Positions 6,934 to 13,299 of a stretch of DNA of 14,316 nucleotides are shown here, piece after piece. Both the position numbers and the translations under genes were made by a program. Source of the stretch: Candidatus Bathyarchaeota archaeon (GTDB taxonomy: Archaea > Thermoproteota > Bathyarchaeia > 40CM-2-53-6 > RBG-13-38-9); the NCBI GenBank assembly GCA_018396565.1, contig JAGTQO010000012.1:1-14316 (forward strand), read 5' to 3'. How positions within the stretch are numbered: the first letter of the stretch is position 1; each line of letters opens with the position of its first letter. The notes under the pieces are model-generated. The model worked only from the letters and a program-made list of their open reading frames with translations. It was not told where the DNA came from and searched no databases.

Positions 6934-7071
6934 TTACTTGAAGGCGTATGGGTTGATTCTCCTTATCCCAACAACTCTATCATATGTTCTGTCTGTCGAG
7001 ATTATCTGTCCATCGTGGAGTTGAGCCTGCGCAGCGTAGTGTGAATCATAGTAGCCTAGTCCATACTTCAT
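6934..7071 (-). pseudogene. C-terminal remnant of a second PIN-domain toxin
   Basis: Read on the minus strand from the ATG at 7071, 45 residues match only the end of a VapC-type PIN domain: MKYGLGYYDSHYAAQAQLH followed by a STDRTYD stretch and a hydrophobic end (GIRRINPYAF). The third and fourth acidic active-site positions (the D of YYDSHYAA and the D of STDRTYD) are kept. The first strand, the first catalytic aspartate and most of the domain are absent. Upstream in the same frame only 17 more codons are open, and these run through a perfect inverted repeat that does not look coding. No antitoxin gene accompanies it. It differs clearly from the intact toxin next door, so it is not a simple copy of it. 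Most likely a decayed toxin-antitoxin locus. Confidence 0.6.
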
Positions 7072-7080
7072 GCGTATTGA

Positions 7081-7110
7081 ATTAAAGTGAATTTTTGGGT
7101 TCACTTTAAT
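7081..7110. repeat. Perfect 11-bp inverted repeat (hairpin)
   Basis: ATTAAAGTGAA (7081-7091) and TTCACTTTAAT (7100-7110) are exact reverse complements separated by 8 nt. The repeat lies immediately before the truncated PIN remnant on the minus strand. It could be an operator, a transcription-stopping hairpin, or a scar of the rearrangement that removed the rest of the toxin gene. Confidence 0.75.
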
Positions 7111-7120
7111 CAGATTTAAC

Positions 7121-7142
7121 AAGATATAACATCATATATCTT
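7121..7142. repeat. 8-bp inverted repeat
   Basis: AAGATATA (7121-7128) and TATATCTT (7135-7142) are exact reverse complements around a 6-nt centre, only 10 nt after the previous hairpin. It is AT-only apart from one G-C pair, so the RNA stem would be weak. As DNA it could be a dyad operator. Confidence 0.55.
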
Positions 7143-7156
7143 TACGCCCCGGATTG

Positions 7157-7245
7157 TTGAGATACACCCTCAATCTGTCGCCAAATCCATGTACAGTTAA
7201 GATACAGTTTTTAATGTTTCAACGATAATAGTAAGCTTTGAGATA
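7157..7245 (+). promoter_or_regulatory. gcvT upstream region: spaced TTRAGATA motifs, TATA-like box and dyad
   Basis: TTGAGATA (7157), TTAAGATA (7197) and TTGAGATA (7238) recur at 40- and 41-nt steps, and AAGATA at 7121 extends the series. The first copy is half of a TTGAG-N7-CTCAA dyad (7157-7173). A TATA-like TTTTTAATG (7208-7216) could start the gcvT transcript near 7238. The rest of the 6700-7263 gap shows no other gene that I can support. A regulatory role is inferred from spacing and position only. Confidence 0.35.
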
Positions 7246-7263
7246 AGATCAGGAGGATGATGT

Positions 7264-8391
7264 TTGACTTATAGGACTCAACTGTTCCATTATCATGAGA
7301 AGGCCAGCCACCTTACTGATTTTGCAGGGTTCCAGATGCCCCTATGGTATGAGAGTATAGTCTCTGAATGTTTAGCCGTCAGGAATGGGGTCGGGGTCTT
7401 CGACATATCCCATATGGGCAGGATCTTCGTCACGGGCCCCGACGCTGAAAAATTCCTTAACTACCTCACAACCAACAATGTCGAGGCTTTGAAGCCAAAC
7501 CACGCCCAGTACACCCTCGTATGCAACTGGGAAGGCGGGATCAAAGATGATCTGGTGATTATGAAGTTGGATGGGCATGAGTACCTCGTCATCTGCAACG
7601 CTGGAAACAGGCAGAAAGACCTGTCCTGGCTACAGACAAATTCAGAAGGCTACAATGTAAACCTGAGAGAAGTCTCCGACGAAGTCGCTATGATCTCAAT
7701 CCAAGGCCCGAAAGCGGCTCATACAGTACAGAGGCTGCTCGAAGACGACCTTTCAAATATGGTAAGATTCGACTGTAAATATGTGGAGATAGCGGGTTCG
7801 AAATGCGTCTTGTCTAGGACAGGCTACACCGGCGAGGATGGGTTTGAGGTATGTGTGTTAGACGCATCGATAAGCAACCCTGCGAATGCTCTAAAAATCT
7901 GGAACATGATCCTAAAGGCTGGCGAAGAGTTTGGATTGAAGCCTTGCGGTTTAGGAGCCCGCGACGTACTAAGGTTGGAGGCTGGTATGTGCCTCTACGG
8001 CAACGACATTACAGAATCAACTGATCCTTTAGAGGCTAGGCTGGAATTTGTCGTTAAATTTGAGAAGGGGGGCTTCATCGGCAAGGACGCTATCTTGAAG
8101 AGGAAGGAGGCTGGAATCAAGAGGAGACGCGTAGGGTTAAGAATGGTTGGTAGAGGTATACCTCGCGAGAAGAACAGGATACTCAAGAATGGCGAGGTGA
8201 TAGGAACAGTCACCAGTGGAACATACTCGCCAATATTGAATGTTGGAATAGCGATGGGCTACGTAACTGCTGAATACTCTGATGTTGGTGAGAAGGTTGA
8301 CATAGAGATTCATGGGAAATCCATCGAAGCCGAAGTTGTAAGTTTTCCCTTCTACGACACAAAACTTTATGGTCTGAAGAGGCTACAATAG
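7264..8391 (+). CDS. gcvT: Glycine cleavage system T protein (aminomethyltransferase)
   Basis: Takes the aminomethyl group from lipoylated H protein, releases ammonia and transfers the one-carbon unit to tetrahydrofolate or the pterin carrier this archaeon uses. It has 375 residues, the normal length. The N-terminal folate-binding half shows FDISHMGRI (46-54), GGIKDDLVI with the folate-contacting aspartate at about D96, and TGYTGEDGFEV. Then GARDVLRLEAGMCLYGNDI leads to the C-terminal barrel (VTSGTYSPILNVGIAMGYV). The TTG start is firm: AGGAGG (7251-7256) lies 7 nt upstream and an in-frame TGA at 7258 excludes any earlier start. First gene of a gcvT-gcvH-amidohydrolase unit. Confidence 0.95.
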   Translation: MTYRTQLFHYHEKASHLTDFAGFQMPLWYESIVSECLAVRNGVGVFDISHMGRIFVTGPDAEKFLNYLTTNNVEALKPNHAQYTLVCNWEGGIKDDLVIMKLDGHEYLVICNAGNRQKDLSWLQTNSEGYNVNLREVSDEVAMISIQGPKAAHTVQRLLEDDLSNMVRFDCKYVEIAGSKCVLSRTGYTGEDGFEVCVLDASISNPANALKIWNMILKAGEEFGLKPCGLGARDVLRLEAGMCLYGNDITESTDPLEARLEFVVKFEKGGFIGKDAILKRKEAGIKRRRVGLRMVGRGIPREKNRILKNGEVIGTVTSGTYSPILNVGIAMGYVTAEYSDVGEKVDIEIHGKSIEAEVVSFPFYDTKLYGLKRLQ

Positions 8392-8425
8392 TGAGTAAAT
8401 ACTCTGTTTGATGGTGGAGGAAGTA

Positions 8426-8836
8426 TTGAAGGCTGAAGAATACGATATTCCGGAAGGCCTCTACTACACTAGGGACCATGAATGGTTGAGGCTGGACGGT
8501 GAGAATTGTGTGATAGGTGTGACAGACTACGCTCAGAAGACCCTTCACGAGGTTGTATTCGTCGACCTACCTGAACGTGGGAGAAAAATCTCTAAGGCCG
8601 AATCCCTTGGAACAGTAGAGTCTGTAAAAGCGGTCTCAGACTATTTCGCACCAGTCAGCGGGGAGATAATTGAGGTGAACGACATCTTATCTAGCAAGCC
8701 TGACCTGATAAATAAGAGCCCATATGGAGAAGGCTGGATCGCCATCATAAAACCGAGCGACCTCGAGGCTGAGTTGAAGGACCTCATGAACTCAAGAGGA
8801 TACTCTCAATATCTAAAGTCTCTCATCGAAAAGTGA
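8426..8836 (+). CDS. gcvH: Glycine cleavage system H protein (lipoyl carrier)
   Basis: Lipoylated shuttle that carries the aminomethyl group between the P, T and L proteins. It has 136 residues from the chosen start. LYYTRDHEWLRLDGE opens the domain and TVESVKAVSDYFAPVSGEI contains the lipoyl-acceptor lysine (K68 in this numbering, codon 8627-8629). SPYGEGWIAIIKP closes the domain. The TTG at 8426 has GGAGG (8416-8420) five nt ahead. The in-frame ATG at 8411 and TTG at 8408 have no ribosome site but cannot be excluded. It follows gcvT by 34 nt and is co-oriented. No lipoate ligase or octanoyltransferase is in the window. Confidence 0.93.
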   Translation: MKAEEYDIPEGLYYTRDHEWLRLDGENCVIGVTDYAQKTLHEVVFVDLPERGRKISKAESLGTVESVKAVSDYFAPVSGEIIEVNDILSSKPDLINKSPYGEGWIAIIKPSDLEAELKDLMNSRGYSQYLKSLIEK

Positions 8837-8867
8837 GTATTTTGCAGTCTATAAGTCGGTTTCAATA

Positions 8868-9611
8868 ATGATCTTTGACGCCCACACCCACATCGGAAGA
8901 TGCGACCCCTTCCACTACTCAAACCTTGAAGATAAAAGCCCCACATTCACAGCAGCCAACCTGATAGAGGAGATGGATCGAAACAACGTATCCAGAGCGG
9001 TAGTGATGCCCAACTACAGCCTACCCCACAGACTTGAGAGGGCAAACATCGAACTCTCATCGTCAATCAAACCTTACAGGGATAGGATGGTAGCTTTCGC
9101 TTGGTTAGACCCTAGAATCGAAGGATGCGGCGACCAACTCGAAAAACTTGTAAGAACACATAAATTCATGGGATTGAAGTTGCATCCTGTTCTCGGAGGC
9201 TACTACGCCACCAACAAGACAGTCCACACCCTAGTTGAGAGGGCAGTCAAACTCAAAATTCCAGTGATGATCCATACAGGATGGGGCGCCCTAGGTAGAC
9301 CTAGCCACATCGGCGAATTAGCTGAATATTTCCCAGACGCAAAATTCATCATCGCACACATGATCGATCCAGAATGTTTAGATGTAGCTCGAAGGAGCGA
9401 GAACATTTATCTGGAAACCTCTTACGCGCAGCATCCGAGAATGATTACCAGAGCCGCAGCCAAAATCGGTGCAACCAGAATCCTCTACGGTTCAGATCAC
9501 CCTCTAGGCGGTGGAATGAGCTTCGAAATCTCAAAGATAACCCTAGCCGATATAGGTGACGAAGAGAAAACATTGATCTTAGGAGAGAACATAAGCAGAC
9601 TCATCAAATAA
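8868..9611 (+). CDS. Metal-dependent amidohydrolase (Amidohydro_2 / TIM-barrel hydrolase)
   Basis: Predicted metal-dependent hydrolase or decarboxylase of the amidohydrolase superfamily; substrate unknown. The 247-residue protein has the expected ligands in order: DAHTH (H6, H8) after the first strand, LKLHP (K104, H106), MIHTGWG (H136), IIAHM (H164) and YGSDHP (D210, H211). It is short for the family but complete from first to last strand. It lies 31 nt after gcvH in the same direction without a clear ribosome site; a TATA-like CTATAAG (8849-8855) just upstream could allow its own leaderless transcript. Position suggests a link to glycine or one-carbon metabolism, but this is only context. 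The stop is two nt from the stop of the convergent zinc-ribbon gene. Confidence 0.85.
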   Translation: MIFDAHTHIGRCDPFHYSNLEDKSPTFTAANLIEEMDRNNVSRAVVMPNYSLPHRLERANIELSSSIKPYRDRMVAFAWLDPRIEGCGDQLEKLVRTHKFMGLKLHPVLGGYYATNKTVHTLVERAVKLKIPVMIHTGWGALGRPSHIGELAEYFPDAKFIIAHMIDPECLDVARRSENIYLETSYAQHPRMITRAAAKIGATRILYGSDHPLGGGMSFEISKITLADIGDEEKTLILGENISRLIK

Positions 9612-9613
9612 CA

Positions 9614-9958
9614 TCATCCTGACCTTAATCTCCTAACCTTTTCTAAGGTCTCAAGCCAAGTAGATAAAGCACGGCCATACTGTGTTAGCCTCTCAACATC
9701 ACCCTCAGAACTTATAACACTATTCATCTCCCGAATCTTTGAGAGAACTGTCTGTTCCAGGTCATCTAGGATCCTGCTACCGATGATCTTACTCTCCTCC
9801 TCAGCAGCTCTGAGAATAACCACCGGCTTGTTACATTTGGCGCAGATTATATCGCTCCCAACCTTGAATAGGGGTGAGCCGCATTCAGGACAAGCCTCAG
9901 ACATCATAGTCGCGCCTGACTTCAGGAGGTCAGACATTCTCTTCAATTCAGCAGACAA
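9614..9958 (-). CDS. UPF0148-like zinc-ribbon protein (Sjogren/scleroderma autoantigen 1 family)
   Basis: Small archaeal protein of unknown function, 114 residues. A four-cysteine zinc ribbon is seen as CPECG (C23, C26) and CAKCN (C39, C42), with a helical tail (ESKIIGSRILDDLEQTVLSKI and beyond) that could be a coiled coil. The arrangement of N-terminal helix, ribbon and long helix matches the archaeal autoantigen p27-like family. I read the start as TTG at 9958 because GGTGA (9970-9966) sits 7 nt before it. It converges on the amidohydrolase gene with only two bases between the stops, leaving no room for a dedicated terminator. Confidence 0.75.
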   Translation of the reverse strand: MSAELKRMSDLLKSGATMMSEACPECGSPLFKVGSDIICAKCNKPVVILRAAEEESKIIGSRILDDLEQTVLSKIREMNSVISSEGDVERLTQYGRALSTWLETLEKVRRLRSG

Positions 9959-10123
9959 ACATCAATCACCAGACCTAAAATTTCACAGATTCAATCTACA
10001 TGTTCTCTTCTCAACTATGCCTATTGGTATTGGTTGAGGGCCACAGCGCATATACGCCGTAACCTCACATATCCATCAATATCTTAAATGATTTTAATCA
10101 CATTGAATATTTAAACCTCTAAC

Positions 10124-10184
10124 ATGTCTGGAGTGCGATCTACTACCTTAGCTCGGGGCCCCTTCACCAGTTGAATTTAAATTA
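10124..10184 (+). promoter_or_regulatory. UPF0147 gene upstream region with two TATA-like elements
   Basis: The 275-nt gap between the UPF0148-like start and the UPF0147 start holds two AT-rich boxes, AATATTTAAA (10106-10115) and GAATTTAAATTA (10173-10184). The second is well placed to start the UPF0147 transcript near 10205. Between them is a GC-rich segment with the palindrome GGGGCCCC (10155-10162) and a 16-codon open frame (10124-10174) that I do not consider a gene without comparative support. A short non-coding RNA there is possible but unproven. Confidence 0.35.
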
Positions 10185-10233
10185 GAAAAGTTTTAGTTTC
10201 AAATACATCAATGTGTTGGGTGGGGCTGCGGTT

Positions 10234-10512
10234 ATGTCCAAGTCGAAGAGGAGAGAAGAGTTTGAGGAGAGGGTTAGACAGGCCCTAGGCATCTTAGGTG
10301 AGGTTTCCCAAGACAATACTACACCCAGGAATATTAGGAGGGCCGCCAAGAACGCTATGGACGCCCTACAGTATAAGGAGCACAGCCTAGGCGTGAGGGC
10401 GTCGAATGCAATAAGTATCCTTGACGACATATCACAAGATCCCAATATGCCACCGTACACCAGGGTCAAGCTGTGGAATGTGGCGAGTCTACTAGAAGCG
10501 ATAAAAGACTGA
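10234..10512 (+). CDS. UPF0147 family protein
   Basis: Small conserved archaeal protein of unknown function; 92 residues from the chosen ATG. The family signature is very clear: TPRNIRRAAKNAMDAL in the middle, VRASNAISILDDISQDPNMP, and the terminal VKLWNVASLLEAIKD. It is all-helical, with no membrane segment or cysteines, so probably cytosolic. The two halves look alike (LGILGEVSQDNTTPRNIRRAA against ISILDDISQDPNMPPYTRVK), suggesting an internal duplication. I prefer the ATG at 10234 because the homologous part starts shortly after it and a G-rich stretch (GGGTGGGG, 10218-10225) lies 8 nt upstream. An in-frame GTG at 10213 would add seven residues and would bury that site in the coding region. 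Confidence 0.88.
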   Translation: MSKSKRREEFEERVRQALGILGEVSQDNTTPRNIRRAAKNAMDALQYKEHSLGVRASNAISILDDISQDPNMPPYTRVKLWNVASLLEAIKD

Positions 10513-10514
10513 AA

Positions 10515-10541
10515 GTAGCGAACTACATTTAAAATAAATGT
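10515..10541. repeat. Overlapping small inverted repeats after UPF0147
   Basis: GTAG-CGAA-CTAC (10515-10526) shares bases with ACATTTA-AAA-TAAATGT (10525-10541), a perfect 7-bp dyad directly after the UPF0147 stop. The two stems exclude each other. The region lies between convergent genes, so a transcript-end structure is the simplest reading. A further 6-bp dyad (ATTTGA/TCAAAT, 10652-10669) sits nearer the convergent gene end. Nothing else is seen in this 176-nt gap. Confidence 0.4.
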
Positions 10542-10688
10542 CTCCTACCATTTTAGACTCATTTCTATAAGGAAACAACTACTGAATGTCATAATATTTA
10601 TTTTGCAACGGAGATTGTTGAAACACATAGGGGATGTAGGAGTTTCCCCCCATTTGAGGAGCATCAAATTCCAACCTACGCAGAGACC

Positions 10689-11804
10689 TTAACATATCTT
10701 CATAACCGCCTCTTCTCCATAGTCTGTGATGACCCTCAAATATCCATGAAATTCTTTGTCCAACTCAGGATCTCCAGTATCTACTAGTAGGGGTCTACCT
10801 TTCAAACTTAATATTTTGCGTCTGGTAGCTATAACGGTCACGTTTTCCTTCCCGACTCTTCTCAAGACTTCGGGGCTGAGTTGCTGGTTTCCTCTGCCGA
10901 AGATGTACCCTTGGCCTCCTATAGGAGTCACTATCAAGGAGGCCACATCCTTACTAATCAGTTTCAGAAGCTCAGCCTCATTGACGTCGACTGCAACAAT
11001 CTTTCCGTCTTTTACAACATCGATGCCTAGGAGGGTCTTCTCAATACCAAGAGCCTCGGCAACTGCTCTCACAGTCGATCCAGGGCCTAAAATATAGAGG
11101 CGCCCAGCCTCCATACCTTCAACGACATGTCTTGCTATGGCCCTCTGATTCTCAGCCTCATCATCTGTATTGGTAGGCCCCTCTTTGGACCTCTGCACCA
11201 ACGCTTCACTGCATGGAACAGTCATATATCCGTAGAGTCTAGCGGCTAAGTGTCCTCTACGAAACTCTTCCTCATCAATATCCATGACTTCACCTTCACA
11301 TGTGTTCGTCTGGCCTTGCAAGTATCTTGCAGTCAACTCCGCCGCTGCAGTCGGGTTCACTGCGAAGACGGATGAGTAGACCTTCACACCAGCCGGAACA
11401 CCCAGAGCAACCGTTCCAGGATTGAGAGAGTCGAGTATGTCCCTGGCGGTTCCGTCACCCCCCACGAAGAGTAGAAGGTTGACATTAGCCTCCTGTAACC
11501 GTCTTGCAGCTCTCTTGGTATCGTCGGCATCTGTGAATGAAGATTTAGGAGCACCCACAACTTCACATTCGAAACCTTCACCCTCAGCCTCAACCTGCCC
11601 CATTAAACCTACATAAGTCAATATGCGAACTGGAAGGTTCAGACCCCTCAAGACTCTGAGGGTCTCAGCAGCCCTCCTTGGGGATGAGGGTTCAGCACCC
11701 AACTCCAAAGCTTTCCTCTGAACTTCGGCACCGTCGGAGCCTTTCAAGCCAACCCTGCCCCCTATCCCAGCCATAGGATTAACTATCAAACCTAAAATCT
11801 TCAA
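10689..11804 (-). CDS. NAD-kinase-like protein, ATP-NAD/AcoX kinase family
   Basis: Probable cytoplasmic kinase of the diacylglycerol/NAD-kinase fold, related to the predicted ATP- or polyphosphate-dependent NAD kinases (COG3199 type). It has 371 residues. ILGLIVNPMAGIGGRVGLKG (3-22) is the family N-terminus, FVGGDGTARDIL (113-124) holds the GGDGT nucleotide-binding motif, and LGVPAGVKVYSSVFAVNP (134-151) is the second conserved loop. The C-terminal half (GPGSTVRAVAEALG and IVTPIGGQGYIFGRGNQQLS) is typical of the group. No ATG fits. TTG at 11804 places the first residues exactly at the conserved strand, with GAGG about 8 nt upstream. It is divergent from gcvPA across a 100-nt gap. The true substrate (NAD or another small molecule) is not proven for most members. 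Confidence 0.82.
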   Translation of the reverse strand: MKILGLIVNPMAGIGGRVGLKGSDGAEVQRKALELGAEPSSPRRAAETLRVLRGLNLPVRILTYVGLMGQVEAEGEGFECEVVGAPKSSFTDADDTKRAARRLQEANVNLLLFVGGDGTARDILDSLNPGTVALGVPAGVKVYSSVFAVNPTAAAELTARYLQGQTNTCEGEVMDIDEEEFRRGHLAARLYGYMTVPCSEALVQRSKEGPTNTDDEAENQRAIARHVVEGMEAGRLYILGPGSTVRAVAEALGIEKTLLGIDVVKDGKIVAVDVNEAELLKLISKDVASLIVTPIGGQGYIFGRGNQQLSPEVLRRVGKENVTVIATRRKILSLKGRPLLVDTGDPELDKEFHGYLRVITDYGEEAVMKIC

Positions 11805-11862
11805 TCTCCCAGCCTCATGGAAGAGTTATGAAAGTTGGACGCTAGAATAGGAGAGACCAAGC

Positions 11863-11872
11863 CTTTTAAAGA
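11863..11872 (+). promoter_or_regulatory. Promoter of the gcvPA-gcvPB unit
   Basis: CTTTTAAAGA, preceded by a purine-rich stretch that could serve as the TFB element, lies about 35-40 nt before the gcvPA ATG and predicts a start near 11893. This leaves a leader of about ten bases. GAGGGAG (11887-11893) would then be only partly inside the transcript, so translation may be nearly leaderless. Confidence 0.45.
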
Positions 11873-11904
11873 TTAGAAGGCAAGTTGAGGGAGAGTGGTT
11901 TAAC

Positions 11905-13293
11905 ATGTCTGGTAGGATGGTTCACCATTACATTCCAAACTCCTCACCCAAGACGTTGAAGATGATGCTCGATGAGATGGAACTTAACAGTATAGATGAG
12001 CTTTACACAGATATTCCAGATAGTGTGAGGTTGAGAGGGAGACTCAAGATTCCTAAGGCCATGTCTGAATACGAGGTTGAAAGGCATGTTGAAGACTTAC
12101 TCTCAAGGAATAAGACTGTTTTTGATGCGCCATGTTTTCTAGGTGGAGGATGCTGGCCCCACTATGTTCCAGCAGCCGTAGACATGGTTGTAGGCCGGTC
12201 GGAGTTCGCAACCTCCTACACTCCTTACCAAGCTGAAGCAAGCCAAGGGATCCTGCAAGCCCTCTTCGAATATCAGAGTATGATCTGTGAGTTGACAGAG
12301 ATGGATTACGCCAACAGTTCAATGTATGACTGGGCCACAGCTCTAGGCGAGGCCGCTAGAATGGCTAGGAGGGTGACTGGTAGAAACGAGATAATCGCAC
12401 CATACTACATGGATCCTCACCGCGCCTCAACCTTGAAGGTCTATTCGGAACCTGCTGGAATGAAAGTATTGACTTGCATGCAGGATCCTGTGACAGGACA
12501 GATTGTAGCCGAGAAGCTTCAGGAGATTATAACTAGTCAGACAGCCGCCGTATATATTGAGAACCCTTCATATCTGGGTTTCTTTGAGAAACAGATTGAC
12601 CTTATCTCTGACTTGGCCCATGATAAGGGAGGTCTGCTGATAGTCGGTGTAGATCCTATATCCTTGGGCGTGGTCGAGCCCCCTGGCGAGTATGGAGCAG
12701 ACATAGTCGTAGGTGAAGGGCAGCCTCTCGGCAACCATATGAATTATGGTGGGCCATCCCTTGGATTATTCGCCTGTTCAGGAGACCGTCTGCTCAGACA
12801 GATGCCAGGTAGAATAGTTGGTTTGACAAGCACCTTGGAGGGTGGGGATGAGGCTTACTGTCTAGTCCACCAGACCAGAGAGCAACATATTCGGAGGGAG
12901 AAGGCTACATCAAACATTTGCACCAATGAGGCCCTGTGCGCGGTGGCTGCAGCCATATATCTCTCACTTCTAGGACCTGAAGGCTTGAGGAGACTCTGCG
13001 AGACCATCATGGTAAAGTCACATTACGCCATGAAAATCATAAGCAGCATAGACGGCGTGAAGACCCCTATATTTGAAGCCCCCCACTTCAAAGAGTTCAC
13101 TGTGAACTTTAAGGATACAGGTAAGAGAGTCGATGAGATCCATAGAAGACTTCTTGATAGAGGCATACAGGCTGGAAAGGTCCTGAAGGAGTATCCTGAG
13201 CTCGGTGAGGCCGCCCTATACTGCGTCACAGAAGTCCATACTAAGGAGATGATAGACTCCCTAGCAGATAACATACGTGAAATATTGAGGTGA
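11905..13293 (+). CDS. gcvPA: Glycine dehydrogenase (decarboxylating) subunit 1
   Basis: One half of the split P protein, which decarboxylates glycine and loads the aminomethyl group onto H protein. It has 462 residues. MVHHYIPNS followed by IDELYTDIPDSVRL is the conserved start. FLGGGCWPHYVPAAVD, TSYTPYQAEASQGILQALFEYQSM and YDWATALGEAARMA are strongly conserved in GcvPA. Later VVGEGQPLGNHMNYGGPSLG and TREQHIRREKATSNICTNEA follow. This subunit has the PLP-enzyme fold but not the cofactor lysine, which GcvPB supplies. ATG 11905 is used; M5 (11917) is the only nearby alternative. gcvPB follows at once, with its ribosome site overlapping this stop codon. Confidence 0.95.
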   Translation: MSGRMVHHYIPNSSPKTLKMMLDEMELNSIDELYTDIPDSVRLRGRLKIPKAMSEYEVERHVEDLLSRNKTVFDAPCFLGGGCWPHYVPAAVDMVVGRSEFATSYTPYQAEASQGILQALFEYQSMICELTEMDYANSSMYDWATALGEAARMARRVTGRNEIIAPYYMDPHRASTLKVYSEPAGMKVLTCMQDPVTGQIVAEKLQEIITSQTAAVYIENPSYLGFFEKQIDLISDLAHDKGGLLIVGVDPISLGVVEPPGEYGADIVVGEGQPLGNHMNYGGPSLGLFACSGDRLLRQMPGRIVGLTSTLEGGDEAYCLVHQTREQHIRREKATSNICTNEALCAVAAAIYLSLLGPEGLRRLCETIMVKSHYAMKIISSIDGVKTPIFEAPHFKEFTVNFKDTGKRVDEIHRRLLDRGIQAGKVLKEYPELGEAALYCVTEVHTKEMIDSLADNIREILR

Positions 13294-13299
13294 AGATGA

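Noticed and set aside
6805..7044. Plus-strand open frame of 79 codons starting GTG in the vapB-gcvT gap
   Set aside because: It has no ribosome site and no recognisable domain, and its second half is antisense to the PIN remnant, which gives a better explanation of that stretch.
7214..7222. GTTTCAAC-like word, also present in reverse complement near 10617-10625, as a possible CRISPR repeat end
   Set aside because: Only isolated copies exist, with no array, no spacers of even size and no cas genes in the window.
6715..7245. Mobile element or insertion sequence as the source of the vapBC/remnant stretch
   Set aside because: There is no transposase or integrase coding sequence, no tRNA attachment site and no terminal repeats flanking the block; only local dyads are seen.
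7174..7263. Glycine riboswitch before gcvT
   Set aside because: I see no tandem aptamer-like conserved core, and such riboswitches are essentially bacterial; only short dyads and repeats are visible.
8210..8548. Minus-strand open frame of 112 codons across the gcvT-gcvH junction
   Set aside because: It is fully antisense to two well-supported genes and its translation has no family features.
9783..10037. Plus-strand open frame over the UPF0148-like gene
   Set aside because: It is antisense to the zinc-ribbon gene, whose cysteine motifs and ribosome site are clear; the plus-strand translation is unstructured.
10035..10067. Possible stem TGAGG/CCTCA with inner GCG/CGC as a tRNA or structured RNA
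   Set aside because: The stems are only 3-5 bp with poor geometry, and no tRNA arms or conserved T-loop sequence are present.
10182..10469. Minus-strand open frame over UPF0147
   Set aside because: UPF0147 on the plus strand matches its family signature throughout; the antisense frame is a shadow.
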